The position numbers and the translations under genes were made by a program. Below the pieces are notes generated by a model, which did not search any database, was not told where the DNA came from, and saw nothing but the letters and a program-made list of their open reading frames with translations. 36,805 bases of DNA from Saprospiraceae bacterium (GTDB taxonomy: Bacteria > Bacteroidota > Bacteroidia > Chitinophagales > Saprospiraceae), in assembly GCA_020628085.1 (NCBI GenBank), contig JAHDFQ010000027.1, forward strand, positions 1 through 36,805, read 5' to 3'. Shown here in pieces: positions 15,870-24,237 of the stretch (position 1 is its first letter; the number at the start of each line of letters is the position of its first letter).

Positions 15870-16207
15870 TCTTTTTTATTTTTAGGTGCATCCAATCTGT
15901 TAACTTCTGTCAGGACATCTTCATATAAATCCTTCATGTAAGCAGGATTTTTTCTTAAACGGGTGATCTGTTCTTGAAAAGTAGTAGAATCTATTCGATG
16001 AATATTATATATTTGATTATAATACACTTCAGCCAAACTGTCCCTTCCACTTCCGTAAACGTTGGCAATTGCTGCTTCTGCTATGTGAACATCTACTAAT
16101 ATATCAATCAGTTTTTCTCTTTGTAAAGTTGGTTCAGGTGCAACTCCTTGACACCCAATTAATATATTTATTAAGTATAACAAAGAAAAAAAATTAAACT
16201 TTTTCAT
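15866..16207 (-). CDS. DUF4296 lipoprotein
   Basis: A 113-residue lipoprotein. The signal sequence ends in a lipobox-like LIGC, with Cys19 as the lipidated residue. The mature part carries the DUF4296 pattern LIDILVDVHIAEAAIANVYG, then YYNQIYNIHRIDSTTFQEQI and the C-terminal MKDLYEDVL helix. The family is almost restricted to Bacteroidota and has no known function. It begins 13 bp after the SixA-like gene, so the two form one transcript. Confidence 0.82.
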   Translation of the reverse strand: MKKFNFFSLLYLINILIGCQGVAPEPTLQREKLIDILVDVHIAEAAIANVYGSGRDSLAEVYYNQIYNIHRIDSTTFQEQITRLRKNPAYMKDLYEDVLTEVNRLDAPKNKKE

Positions 16208-16220
16208 AAAGAAACTTTAA

Positions 16221-16718
16221 TTACTCAAAGTACTGTTTTGGATAGTAAAAAGCGGTCATTTTACTATTTTCTTCAGAAAATTCTGTCCAGTTATTGCACG
16301 AACATTCTACCTTGACAATTCCACAAGTGGGTACATTTGAAATGTATTCACTAGAGAAGTGATTGGCAAGACTTGTAAAGGTTGGATTGTGACCAAATAG
16401 ACAGATCGTTTGGTGTTTATCGTCTAGTTTGGTAATAAACTCTAGTACTTCAGGTGCATAAGTATGATATATAAACGGCTCGACTTGAATTTGATCTTTC
16501 GACAATCCATATTCTTCTGCAAAATAAGTTGCTGTGGTAAAAGCACGAACCGCATTGCTTGATATAAAAACATCTACTTTAGGAGCTTTTGCTCGAAGTA
16601 ATTTTGACATAAACGGTGCATCTCGTAAACCTCTTTTATTCAATGGACGTTTAATATCTGCTAGCGACATGTCAGCCCAACTAGATTTAGCATGTCGAAT
16701 AAAAAAAATAGTTTTCAT
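16221..16718 (-). CDS. SixA-like histidine phosphatase
   Basis: A 165-residue protein of the histidine phosphatase superfamily, SixA branch. The catalytic motif is FIRHAKSSW (Arg8, His9), with the second catalytic histidine at His110 in LFGHNPTF and a third conserved basic site around SSNAVRAFTTA. KRPLNKRGLRDAP matches the SixA-type phosphate-binding loop. SixA of E. coli removes phosphate from histidine-containing phosphotransfer domains or the nitrogen PTS; the substrate here is not known. It precedes the DUF4296 gene. A two-component pair sits about 0.6 kb downstream, but they are separate units. Confidence 0.88.
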   Translation of the reverse strand: MKTIFFIRHAKSSWADMSLADIKRPLNKRGLRDAPFMSKLLRAKAPKVDVFISSNAVRAFTTATYFAEEYGLSKDQIQVEPFIYHTYAPEVLEFITKLDDKHQTICLFGHNPTFTSLANHFSSEYISNVPTCGIVKVECSCNNWTEFSEENSKMTAFYYPKQYFE

Positions 16719-16840
16719 ATTTTCTTTTAGGTGAATTTATAAAGTACAAGTAGCTTTTATTTGTATATTCGGTCTTTGGTTTTCTAATTTAATTCATTTT
16801 CACCACAAAATAGTAAAAAATACGATTCTAATACTATACA

Positions 16841-18523
16841 ATGAACTTTCATATAGATCATATTGAGTTGCACATTGATGATAAATTTGTAGAACTGGGA
16901 GAGCAGCTATTACAAAAGCAAGCATTGACGACACTTTATGAATCTGAAAAAAATTTATGGATTGGAAATATTACAGATAGAAACGTTTTTGAGGTCGAAA
17001 TTCAAATGGTAGCGCAGCGGATAAAAGCCATTACTTGTGATTGTCAAACCTTCAAAGATCATCAAGTTTGTGCACACTCTACGGCTGTTCTATTAGAGTT
17101 GCGGAATCGAAAAAAAGAGGCGGTTGAAAAGAAAGCAGTTACAAATAAAAAGCCACGAAAATCTAATTCTAATTTAACCATCAATACCATTCTTCAAAAT
17201 ATCTCAAAAGAACAATTAGAACAATTTGTAAAAGCGTTTGCCCGTCAGAATCGAAATTTTTCGGTAGCTCTAAAGACTAAATTTGCGGCTAATGTTGAGG
17301 TTGAAGACAGTCAATTCAAATATTTACAGGTTCTGAAAGGAGCCATTAGCGTCAATTGCAATTCGAAAGGTGAGTTTTCGGCTAAAAATATGCAACAGAT
17401 TTTAAAGATCACCTACCAAATGATTGCGCAAGCGGAAGATATGATTGCCCTACGAAATTATACCGAAGGCTTTTCTATTTTGGAAGCATGTTTGATACGA
17501 ATTAGCCCCTTATTGAAATACAATCCTGAACAAGAAGAAAATGAGAATTTTGTTTTTCGGGTGTTACAAATAAGTTGGGATTTATACAATAAAGAAATCG
17601 CACCAACTTTAAAAGAACGAATTTGGTCTTTTTACAGTGAAGAATCCTTCAAATCTTTTTATTTTAATGAAGGACTAAATACACATTTTTTCCAGTTTTT
17701 GTTGACCATTACCGAAGAAATTGATAAAGTCAATCAACTAACGGCTTATGTTGATCGTCAAATTGGACGAACGGATTTAACAATCGAAAGTACCGTTAGT
17801 TTAGTAGCTTTCCAATTGGCTTTGTATGAAAAAATTGGTTTACAAAAAGAAGCGGAAGCATTGATTGAACGCTATATTGACCAAGATGCCGTTTTAGTAA
17901 TGGCGGTTAAGGATGCGGTAAAAAAACAAAAATATGATCGAGCCAGACAGCTAGCTGATTCTAAAAAATCAAGAATTTCAGATGTCGCATTAAAAGAAAA
18001 GTTAGATGATCTGAAGCTGCAAATCGCAGTTCATCAGGAAATAAAATCTGAAATTCAACAATATGGAGAAATTCGATTTTTTCAGACCTACGATTTTTCT
18101 TATTACCAATTATTGGTCGATCAGAGTGATCCAACAACGGTCTATACCTCTATTTTAGAAAAAATAAAACGACAACCGTATAGTATTGCTAAACGAGACA
18201 CAATAGCAAAACTACATTATGAAGCTGGAAATATTGATGCATTATTAACCTATTTTGAGACGATTCGATCTTTAGATTTACTCAAATCATACGACGGAAA
18301 ATTGGTAAAAAATCATAAAAAGAGAATGTATCATTTATATAAAGAACTCATAACAGAATACCTCAATAATCATCTTGGTCCAAAACCAGCGCAGCGTGTC
18401 CGCGCAATCATTCAACATTTAAAAACAATAGGTGCGCATGACCTAGTTGATGAATTGGTTTCGCTTTTTGAGAAAAAATATAAAAACAGACGTTCGTTAA
18501 TGGAAGAAATTCAATTCTTATAA
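16841..18523 (+). CDS. SWIM zinc-finger protein
   Basis: A 560-residue protein with an N-terminal SWIM finger. The pattern CxCx8CxH is exact: Cys66, Cys68, Cys77 and His79 in CDCQTFKDHQVCAH. The rest is a long helical region without an obvious enzyme motif, probably alpha-solenoid/TPR-like repeats. SWIM proteins bind DNA or proteins. In many bacteria, from memory, such a protein is encoded beside a SNF2-type helicase, but none is present here. The gene ends 11 bp before rlmH, suggesting co-transcription. The 123-bp region upstream holds no clear promoter match. Confidence 0.8.
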   Translation: MNFHIDHIELHIDDKFVELGEQLLQKQALTTLYESEKNLWIGNITDRNVFEVEIQMVAQRIKAITCDCQTFKDHQVCAHSTAVLLELRNRKKEAVEKKAVTNKKPRKSNSNLTINTILQNISKEQLEQFVKAFARQNRNFSVALKTKFAANVEVEDSQFKYLQVLKGAISVNCNSKGEFSAKNMQQILKITYQMIAQAEDMIALRNYTEGFSILEACLIRISPLLKYNPEQEENENFVFRVLQISWDLYNKEIAPTLKERIWSFYSEESFKSFYFNEGLNTHFFQFLLTITEEIDKVNQLTAYVDRQIGRTDLTIESTVSLVAFQLALYEKIGLQKEAEALIERYIDQDAVLVMAVKDAVKKQKYDRARQLADSKKSRISDVALKEKLDDLKLQIAVHQEIKSEIQQYGEIRFFQTYDFSYYQLLVDQSDPTTVYTSILEKIKRQPYSIAKRDTIAKLHYEAGNIDALLTYFETIRSLDLLKSYDGKLVKNHKKRMYHLYKELITEYLNNHLGPKPAQRVRAIIQHLKTIGAHDLVDELVSLFEKKYKNRRSLMEEIQFL

Positions 18524-18534
18524 ACACAAACAAT

Positions 18535-19008
18535 ATGAAAGTTGAATTATGGATGGTGGGCAAAACGAGTTTTTCGTATTTAAAAGAGGGAATTGATATT
18601 TATCAAAAACGTTTAAAACACTATTTGCCCTTTGCTTTGGAAGTTATTCCTGATTTAAAAAACACCAAAAACCTCAACGAAAAACAAATTAAATCTAAAG
18701 AATCGGATTTGATTTTAAAAAAACTCTCACCTCAAGACTTCCTTATCCTCTTAGATGAAAATGGGAAACAATATGACTCTGTTGCTTTTGCAAAATTTAT
18801 CGAACAAAAACGATCCCTTTCTCATAAAAAAATAGTCTTCCTCATCGGCGGTGCCTATGGCTTTTCTGAATCTGTTTATCAACGTAGTAATGGTAAAATC
18901 TCGCTTTCCAAAATGACTTTCTCCCATCAAATGGTTCGCTTGTTTGTGGTTGAACAAATTTATCGAGCCATGACGATCTTGAAAAATGAACCGTATCACC
19001 ATATCTAA
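18535..19008 (+). CDS. rlmH: 23S rRNA (pseudouridine1915-N3)-methyltransferase RlmH
   Basis: A SPOUT-class methyltransferase of 157 residues, the usual length, which methylates the N3 position of pseudouridine 1915 in helix 69 of 23S rRNA. The N-terminus (KVELWMVGKTS) and the trefoil-knot SAM site are typical. VFLIGGAYGFSESVY is followed by the family signature ISLSKMTFSHQMVRLFVVEQ, IYRA and the C-terminal EPYHH. It lies directly after the SWIM gene and converges on bioA. Confidence 0.95.
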   Translation: MKVELWMVGKTSFSYLKEGIDIYQKRLKHYLPFALEVIPDLKNTKNLNEKQIKSKESDLILKKLSPQDFLILLDENGKQYDSVAFAKFIEQKRSLSHKKIVFLIGGAYGFSESVYQRSNGKISLSKMTFSHQMVRLFVVEQIYRAMTILKNEPYHHI

Positions 19009-19009
19009 C

Positions 19010-19041
19010 GTGTTCGTGTGCTAACGTGCGCACATGAACAC
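19010..19041. terminator. Hairpin between convergent rlmH and bioA
   Basis: GTGTTCGTGTGC (19010-19021) pairs with GCACATGAACAC (19030-19041) with one G-T wobble. It sits exactly between the two stop codons (19008 and 19043-19045). There is no T-run, so it may be a barrier or 3'-end stabiliser rather than a classical terminator. Confidence 0.5.
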
Positions 19042-19042
19042 C

Positions 19043-20353
19043 TCAACACGTTTCCAAAAATTCCTCAATCAATCCATAAATTCGGTACAAATCATCTTGT
19101 GCAATACAATACGGCGGCATAATATAAATCACATTTCCGAGCGGACGTAACAAGACTTCTCGTTCCAAAAAGAAATAGTACAGTTTATCTCTCAGATTAT
19201 TAAAATATCCAGTTGATTCATCCGTTTTAAATTCAAGTGCAAGAACAGTTCCCTGTTGACGCACATCTTTAAATCTTGGATGTCCTTTCATTTTTTCTAA
19301 AAAAGTAGCGTGTGTCGCTTCGATCATCGCAATTTGAGCCTGACATTCCTCCGAAAGCAGTAAATCCATACTTGCATGTGCCGCTGCGCAACCTACTGGA
19401 TTAGCCGTGTAGGAGTGCCCGTGAAAGAATGTTTTGTATTTATCATCTGACAGAAAAGCATCAAAAATAATTTGGGTACACGAGGTCACTGCTAGTGGTA
19501 ATGTTCCTCCTGTCAACCCTTTTGACATACAAATAATATCAGGTTTATGTTTTAAATAATCAGACGCAAAGGTCTTACCTGTACGACCAAAACCCGTCAT
19601 CACCTCATCCGCAATACACAATATTCCGTTGGCTTGACAAAGTGCAATTAGCGCATCCAAGTTTTCAGGTGGATACATTATCATCCCGCCAGCTCCTTGA
19701 ATCAAGGGTTCAAAAAGAAAGGCATAGTTGTCTCCGTTCGCAATGATTCGCTCCAATGCTTTGATAGAATATTCCAAATTCCCTTCTGTAGGCACAGGAA
19801 TTCGTTTAACTTCAAACAAATGAGATTTAAAGGCATTGTTAAGCGATAAATCTGCACTTGCAGACATCGTGCCGAAGGTTTCTCCATGAAACGCATCATC
19901 AAATGCAATCAAATATTTTTTGGGTTGACCTAAATTATGGAAATATTGAATCGCCATTTTCATCCCGATTTCAACCGCCGTTGATCCGTTGTCCGAATAA
20001 AATATTTTAGCTTGTCCTTCGGGCAAAATTCCAATCAATCGTTCTGCCAATTCAACGGCAGGTGGATGGGTAAAACCAGCAAAAATAACATGCTCCAATT
20101 CCAATAATTGATCGTATATTTTTTTAGCAATATATGGATGTGCATGACCATGAATATTGACCCACCATGAAGCAACTGCATCCAGATATTTATTCCCTTT
20201 ATCATCATAAATATAAGCACCTTCTCCTCGAACGATAGGTAGAGGAAGAGCAGCCGTTTTTTGTTGTGTATATGGATGCCAAACGTATTGTTGGTCTTTT
20301 TCCAACAAAGACATTTCTGTTGCTACATTTGTTTGTTTTACATTATTCATCAT
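19043..20353 (-). CDS. bioA: Adenosylmethionine-8-amino-7-oxononanoate aminotransferase
   Basis: A class III aminotransferase of the biotin pathway, which converts 7-keto-8-aminopelargonate to 7,8-diaminopelargonate with SAM as amino donor. Diagnostic segments are VWHPYTQ near the N-terminus, ASWWVNIHGHAHP (61-73), YSDNGSTAVEIG (119-130) and the PLP-binding motif ADEVMTGFGRTG (248-259). Lys278 in MSKGLTGG is the Schiff-base lysine. The length of 436 residues is normal. The start overlaps the end of the ccmC-like gene (ATG at 20353 or 20350). No other bio genes are in the window, and linkage to cytochrome maturation genes looks coincidental. Confidence 0.93.
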   Translation of the reverse strand: MMNNVKQTNVATEMSLLEKDQQYVWHPYTQQKTAALPLPIVRGEGAYIYDDKGNKYLDAVASWWVNIHGHAHPYIAKKIYDQLLELEHVIFAGFTHPPAVELAERLIGILPEGQAKIFYSDNGSTAVEIGMKMAIQYFHNLGQPKKYLIAFDDAFHGETFGTMSASADLSLNNAFKSHLFEVKRIPVPTEGNLEYSIKALERIIANGDNYAFLFEPLIQGAGGMIMYPPENLDALIALCQANGILCIADEVMTGFGRTGKTFASDYLKHKPDIICMSKGLTGGTLPLAVTSCTQIIFDAFLSDDKYKTFFHGHSYTANPVGCAAAHASMDLLLSEECQAQIAMIEATHATFLEKMKGHPRFKDVRQQGTVLALEFKTDESTGYFNNLRDKLYYFFLEREVLLRPLGNVIYIMPPYCIAQDDLYRIYGLIEEFLETC

Positions 20354-21404
20354 CCATCAATTTAAAATTAAGACGCTCAATACGATACATCAACGTCGAT
20401 AACCACATACCTAATAAAGTCCAACCGATAATAGCTGGATAAAATACTTTACGCATATGATTATCTAAATCTTCGCCCCCAAAACCAGGATTTCCTCCGT
20501 TACCTGGGTGCAAACTACCGTCGACCATTCTTGGAATTACAAACAGCAACGGCACCATTGCGACAAAAGCAAATATATTGTAAACAGCACTTACTCTAGC
20601 TCGTTTTTCTTCATCTTCAAATGAGTTTCTTAATACAAAATATGCCAAATAGATCAGCATGGCTATAGCCGAAACATTCAGTTTTATTTCTGAAAAAGTC
20701 CACCATGTTCCCCATGTATTTTTTGCCCAAATTGCACCCGTAACACATCCTAATATTCCAAACAACACACCAACTCTTGTGAAAGATAATGCGTTCAAAT
20801 CGTGCATAGGATCACCCGTTCTAAGAAATTGTCCACTCTGAATCATAGAAGCCATAAATATAAATACCATCGCAAACCAAAGTGGTACATGAAAATAAGT
20901 ATTGCGAATCGTTTCATAAATCAAAGCTCGAAAGGGAAACGCCATTTTATCTTTAATATGCACTCCTTCTATATTTGTAAACGCTTCATCGTTGGCAGCA
21001 GCTTCAAGATTTACATTTTTTTGGGTAATAGAAAGCGCCGAAGGACGTACAAATGCCCCGTTTTCAGGATCACTGATAATCAACGAATACATATCCGTCA
21101 GATTTTCAGTTGGTAAATAAGTTGGAATATCAAAGGTTATTTTAAGTTGATTGTCACTCAACCATTTTGTTTCTTTAGCCTTGATTGCATTAACAGAATC
21201 AAGCCTTATCCAAGCATTAGTCGATTCAATGTTTTGTAAAGTATTATAGGTATTGACGACAAAAGTAGACTGCGTTCCTGATTCTATACTACGAGGTTCA
21301 ACCTCTAAAATCCCAGAACCTAATGGTGTAACCATTCCCATTACAAATACATATAAGAGTATAATCACTCCTAATGCTTTCCACCAACTTTGTTTTTCTA
21401 TCAT
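20343..21404 (-). CDS. ccmC: CcmC/CcsA-type haem-handling protein with periplasmic insertion
   Basis: A membrane protein of cytochrome c maturation, 353 residues from the ATG at 21404. The WWD-like segment is WGTWWTF (about 231-237), flanked by the likely haem-ligand histidines in TYFHVP (His172) and SLHPGNGG (His299), with five or six membrane helices from residue 170 on. Between the first helix (about 10-28) and the second lies about 130 residues of predicted beta-rich extracytoplasmic sequence, an insertion that makes it longer than usual CcmC. The motif lacks the usual Asp after WW. An upstream frame to 21449 begins before a promoter match at 21432-21439, so I reject that longer start. 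ccmB precedes it, bioA follows. Confidence 0.8.
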   Translation of the reverse strand: MIEKQSWWKALGVIILLYVFVMGMVTPLGSGILEVEPRSIESGTQSTFVVNTYNTLQNIESTNAWIRLDSVNAIKAKETKWLSDNQLKITFDIPTYLPTENLTDMYSLIISDPENGAFVRPSALSITQKNVNLEAAANDEAFTNIEGVHIKDKMAFPFRALIYETIRNTYFHVPLWFAMVFIFMASMIQSGQFLRTGDPMHDLNALSFTRVGVLFGILGCVTGAIWAKNTWGTWWTFSEIKLNVSAIAMLIYLAYFVLRNSFEDEEKRARVSAVYNIFAFVAMVPLLFVIPRMVDGSLHPGNGGNPGFGGEDLDNHMRKVFYPAIIGWTLLGMWLSTLMYRIERLNFKLMDDE

Positions 21405-21431
21405 AGTAAATTGTATTATTAAATAATTGAA

Positions 21432-21439
21432 CAAAACTA
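21432..21439 (-). promoter_or_regulatory. Candidate -7 promoter element of the ccmC-like gene
   Basis: On the minus strand this reads TAGTTTTG, a match to TAnnTTTG. The RNA would start near 21427, about 23 nt before the ATG at 21404. The -33 region is not a good match. Confidence 0.4.
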
Positions 21440-21464
21440 CAATTATCAATTTAGCTGTTGTCCC

Positions 21465-21570
21465 TACGGGGTCATACTTTTTCAGTCGAAAACCCGTCTG
21501 ACCCGTCGGGCAGGAAAGTATGCAAACCCGCCTGCGTCGGGCAGGATTCTTGATCCCGAGTACTCGGGAC
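21465..21570. repeat. GC-rich REP-like palindromic element
   Basis: This 100-bp stretch is far more GC-rich than its surroundings. It contains two related units, CCCGTCTGACCCGTCGGGCAGG (about 21493-21514) and CCCGCCTGCGTCGGGCAGG (about 21527-21545), each able to fold through CCCG/CGGG and CCTG/CAGG. It also contains a perfect 14-bp palindrome, CCCGAGTACTCGGG (21555-21568). Such palindromes resemble interspersed REP-type repeats common in Bacteroidota intergenic DNA. It separates ccmB from the ccmC-like gene. Confidence 0.6.
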
Positions 21571-21683
21571 TTAACTCACCGCCACTCTCCCGCTCCCACC
21601 TGTTTTATCCTTCCTTTCCCGCCAAATTATTATTTTATTGAGATGACAACAATTCATTTTTTTGCTTAATATTATGACTTATC

Positions 21684-22343
21684 CTAATCCCTCCACAAAT
21701 ACGGAAAAAGAATAAAAGACATTCCCATTAATATCAAATCAATGGCTACTAATATTTGAATATCTGTATCAATACTACTATCACGCATCAAACCGAGTGC
21801 ATCGGCAGATAGTTTGATGAGTGTCAATAAAATAGGAATGATTAATGGAAATCCAAGAATAGCTAATAAAGTTGCATTATTACTTGCCTTTGCTGCAACT
21901 GCTGAAATAAACGTAAACGTAATTGAAAAACCCAAGCTCCCTAAAAAAATTGCCAACAAAAACATACCCATATCACGAACAGGATTACCTACAAACAAAC
22001 TAAATGCAGCATACGATAATAAGCTCAAGCTCATGAGCAAAATCGTATTGTACAACATTTTAGAAAGAATAACCGACTGCGGGTTGACTAAAGTGTAATA
22101 ATAGAGCTGCCGATTGCTATTTTCTTGGACGAAACTTTTAGTAATGGCATTCACCGAAGCAAATAAAATAACCATCCAAAACAAGGAATTCCAAGCCTGT
22201 GTTTGAATATTTGGAATGGCAAAATATACGATAAAAACCGTCGAAAGAACATATAGAAAGATACCACTAATGGCGTACTTCTGACGCCATTCGAGCAAAA
22301 TTTCTTTTCTTAAAAGAAAAACCGTTTCTTTCAATATTTCCAT
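21684..22343 (-). CDS. ccmB: Haem exporter subunit CcmB
   Basis: A 219-residue integral membrane protein, the permease subunit of the CcmABCD haem/apocytochrome machinery. About six membrane helices are seen. Family landmarks are the N-terminal LLRKEILLEWRQKYA, then NSLFWMVILFASVNAITKSFVQE, the short cytosolic ENSNRQLYYYTLVNP, and GFPLIIPILLTLIK late in the chain. CcmA is not in the window. The ATG lies only 5 nt after a TAnnTTTG element, so the mRNA may be nearly leaderless. Confidence 0.88.
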   Translation of the reverse strand: MEILKETVFLLRKEILLEWRQKYAISGIFLYVLSTVFIVYFAIPNIQTQAWNSLFWMVILFASVNAITKSFVQENSNRQLYYYTLVNPQSVILSKMLYNTILLMSLSLLSYAAFSLFVGNPVRDMGMFLLAIFLGSLGFSITFTFISAVAAKASNNATLLAILGFPLIIPILLTLIKLSADALGLMRDSSIDTDIQILVAIDLILMGMSFILFPYLWRD

Positions 22344-22348
22344 ACGAG

Positions 22349-22356
22349 CAAATGTA
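22349..22356 (-). promoter_or_regulatory. Candidate -7 element giving a leaderless ccmB mRNA
   Basis: On the minus strand TACATTTG (22356-22349) matches TAnnTTTG and is followed by CTCGT and then the ccmB ATG. The RNA would begin at or next to the start codon. No TTTG is found at the -33 position, so confidence is moderate. Confidence 0.45.
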
Positions 22357-22417
22357 CGGAAAGAGAAATTATTTTATGCTATTCTTTTGTAAAAGAACAA
22401 AATTGTGAAGTCATGAT

Positions 22418-22855
22418 CTATAAACCTGCCGTGAGATTTTCAGGTTTGGTTGTATTTCGTTCAATATCAATCATTTTGATTCGATATTCCAAATGCTTAC
22501 CAGATTCATCAAAAGCATAATTGGTATAAAGGGTATCAATTCTTGAAAAAATAGTCAAACTATCATTGACAGACATCAAGCGTAACCCTTCTTCTAACGG
22601 AGAACTAACCTGCCCTTTGATACGTTTGCGTAACTTTAATTGAGCAAGTTTTTGCTGATTTCGACTTGTTTCAACTAATTCATTGGCATGAAAAATATCA
22701 ACATGAAACAAAACTTTATCACCATCTACTGGTGGTTCGGGATTGTTTTGTACATGATGGATAAATTCATAGCCAGATGGTGTAACATTTTTTTCGTTAC
22801 ATGCGACTAGACTGCACGCCATGATGGCTAGCAAGGTGTGTGATAGGTACTGCAT
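22418..22855 (-). CDS. FKBP-like lipoprotein
   Basis: A 145-residue lipoprotein with lipobox LVAC (Cys19). The mature chain SGYEFIHHV, then PVDGDKVLFHVDIFH, ELVETSR and PLEEGLRLMSVNDSLTIF follows the order of an FKBP-type peptidyl-prolyl isomerase: edge strand, 'GD.V..hv', and the 'eGl.lM..Gd' helix and strand. Active-site aromatic residues are mostly not evident, so catalysis is doubtful. In Flavobacterium the gliding-related FKBP lipoprotein GldI is, as I recall, similarly close to nrnA and ndk, so this could be its counterpart, but at 145 residues it is shorter. A TAGCTTTG promoter match (22885-22878) lies about 23 nt upstream. Confidence 0.65.
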   Translation of the reverse strand: MQYLSHTLLAIMACSLVACNEKNVTPSGYEFIHHVQNNPEPPVDGDKVLFHVDIFHANELVETSRNQQKLAQLKLRKRIKGQVSSPLEEGLRLMSVNDSLTIFSRIDTLYTNYAFDESGKHLEYRIKMIDIERNTTKPENLTAGL

Positions 22856-22877
22856 TGGGAGTCATTCTTGAAAGTAT

Positions 22878-22885
22878 CAAAGCTA
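22878..22885 (-). promoter_or_regulatory. Candidate -7 promoter element of the FKBP-like lipoprotein gene
   Basis: TAGCTTTG on the minus strand matches TAnnTTTG, with a predicted RNA start near 22872, 17 nt before the ATG at 22855. There is no clear -33 TTTG at 19-bp spacing. Confidence 0.4.
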
Positions 22886-23011
22886 CTAGTACTTATCTTT
22901 AAGCACCAGCAAACATCAATACTTTACGGTTTTTGATATGTTATTTTGGTTATAATTACTGAATTATTGTTTCAACAACAATTGTTATACTTACATATAC
23001 GCTCAAACCCC

Positions 23012-24040
23012 TTAATTTGTTGGCTGATACGCTAAAATTTGTTCTTTATAGTCTGGTAAAAGAGCTTTGAAACGTTTTAAAGTAGAGCTTAAAGAAGCGA
23101 AACTAGCACCACCAGCTGCATTCAAGTGTCCTCCCCCACGAAAGTGTTTTTTGGCAATTTCTTGTACCGATATTTTACCTTTACTACGCAATGACATTTT
23201 TACAATAGTCGGTTGTTCTGTGATAAAAGCAGCAATATGCACATCTTTCAACATCAACAAATAGTTCACAATACCTTCTGTATCACCACGTTGAATATCG
23301 AATTTTTCGTAATCGTCTTTTGTTAAGTGAATAATCCCCGTTTTATATTCCTCCAATATTTCCATCCGATTATTCAGACAATGCCCTAGTAATTGTAGAT
23401 TTTTTAATTGTAATGAGTTATTAATTAGATTCTGTAACTTCGTATCGTCAACACCTTTTTCCAATAAAAAAGCAACGGTTCTAAATAATTTGGCAGAAGT
23501 AGAATATTTGAACGATCCAGTGTCGGTAACGATACCCGTATACATACATTCACCAATTGTTTGATTGATTTCATGTTCCGCTCCCATCAATTTTAAAAAG
23601 TCATAAATCAACTCACACGTTGAGCTCGCAGTAGTATCCGACAACATAAAATCCACAAAATGATCTGGGTATAAATGATGGTCAATCATTACTTTAGTTG
23701 TCTTGGTTAATGCCCCAATCACTTCTCCCATTTTATCAATTCGATCTAAACCATTGTAATCTAAACTAAAAATAATATCCGCCATATTCAAAGCGGTATC
23801 TGTTTCTTCTGGTTCAATATCGTGTATCAAAATTTTATCAGAATCAGGCATCCAAGCAAAAATTCCTGGAAACTCAGAAGGAAACGCCACCCGCACCGTA
23901 TGTCCATTTTGCATCAAATAATGATACAAAGCTAAAGACGAACCGATGGCATCACCATCGGGATTTCTGTGCGATGTTATCACTATATATTTTGGTGATG
24001 ATAATAATTCCCTTAATTCTTGACTATTTTCCATATTCAT
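23012..24040 (-). CDS. nrnA: DHH-family oligoribonuclease/PAP phosphatase NrnA
   Basis: A DHH/DHHA1 phosphoesterase of about 342 residues that degrades very short RNAs and pAp. Motif I is SHRNPDGDAIGS, motif II lies in SLDYNGLDRI, motif III is MIDHHLYPDHF (the DHH triad), and motif IV is GIVTDTGSFKYS. The C-terminal DHHA1 domain ends with the substrate-binding RGGGHLNAAGG. The ATG at 24040 or 24034 is preferred over the TTG at 24055. It is divergent from ndk and a possible TAATTTTG element lies at 24113-24106. The FKBP-like gene follows on the same strand, 156 bp downstream. Confidence 0.92.
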   Translation of the reverse strand: MNMENSQELRELLSSPKYIVITSHRNPDGDAIGSSLALYHYLMQNGHTVRVAFPSEFPGIFAWMPDSDKILIHDIEPEETDTALNMADIIFSLDYNGLDRIDKMGEVIGALTKTTKVMIDHHLYPDHFVDFMLSDTTASSTCELIYDFLKLMGAEHEINQTIGECMYTGIVTDTGSFKYSTSAKLFRTVAFLLEKGVDDTKLQNLINNSLQLKNLQLLGHCLNNRMEILEEYKTGIIHLTKDDYEKFDIQRGDTEGIVNYLLMLKDVHIAAFITEQPTIVKMSLRSKGKISVQEIAKKHFRGGGHLNAAGGASFASLSSTLKRFKALLPDYKEQILAYQPTN

Positions 24041-24124
24041 TTTTTCCAAATACAAAATACTGCTCTGATAATAAAGTGCGAAGTTCGTATTTTTATTAAT
24101 TAAACCAAAATTAAACGACTGGTG

Positions 24125-24155
24125 TTTCCTTTTATCTTAAATATTCTTACTTTTG
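24125..24155 (+). promoter_or_regulatory. Bacteroidota-type promoter of ndk
   Basis: TTTC (24125-24128), a 19-bp spacer, then TACTTTTG (24148-24155) match the consensus TTTG/TAnnTTTG with one change. The RNA should start near 24161, giving a leader of about 76 nt. Confidence 0.65.
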
Positions 24156-24237
24156 CAGCGAATTTGGGATACATCTTATTTTTTATAATAAATGTAACCC
24201 CATTATTAAGAAATCATAACGTTTAAAATAAATAAAA

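Noticed and set aside
21402-21449. Longer N-terminus of the ccmC-like gene
   Set aside because: It would start upstream of the TAGTTTTG promoter element, and the ATG at 21404 precedes a normal first membrane helix.
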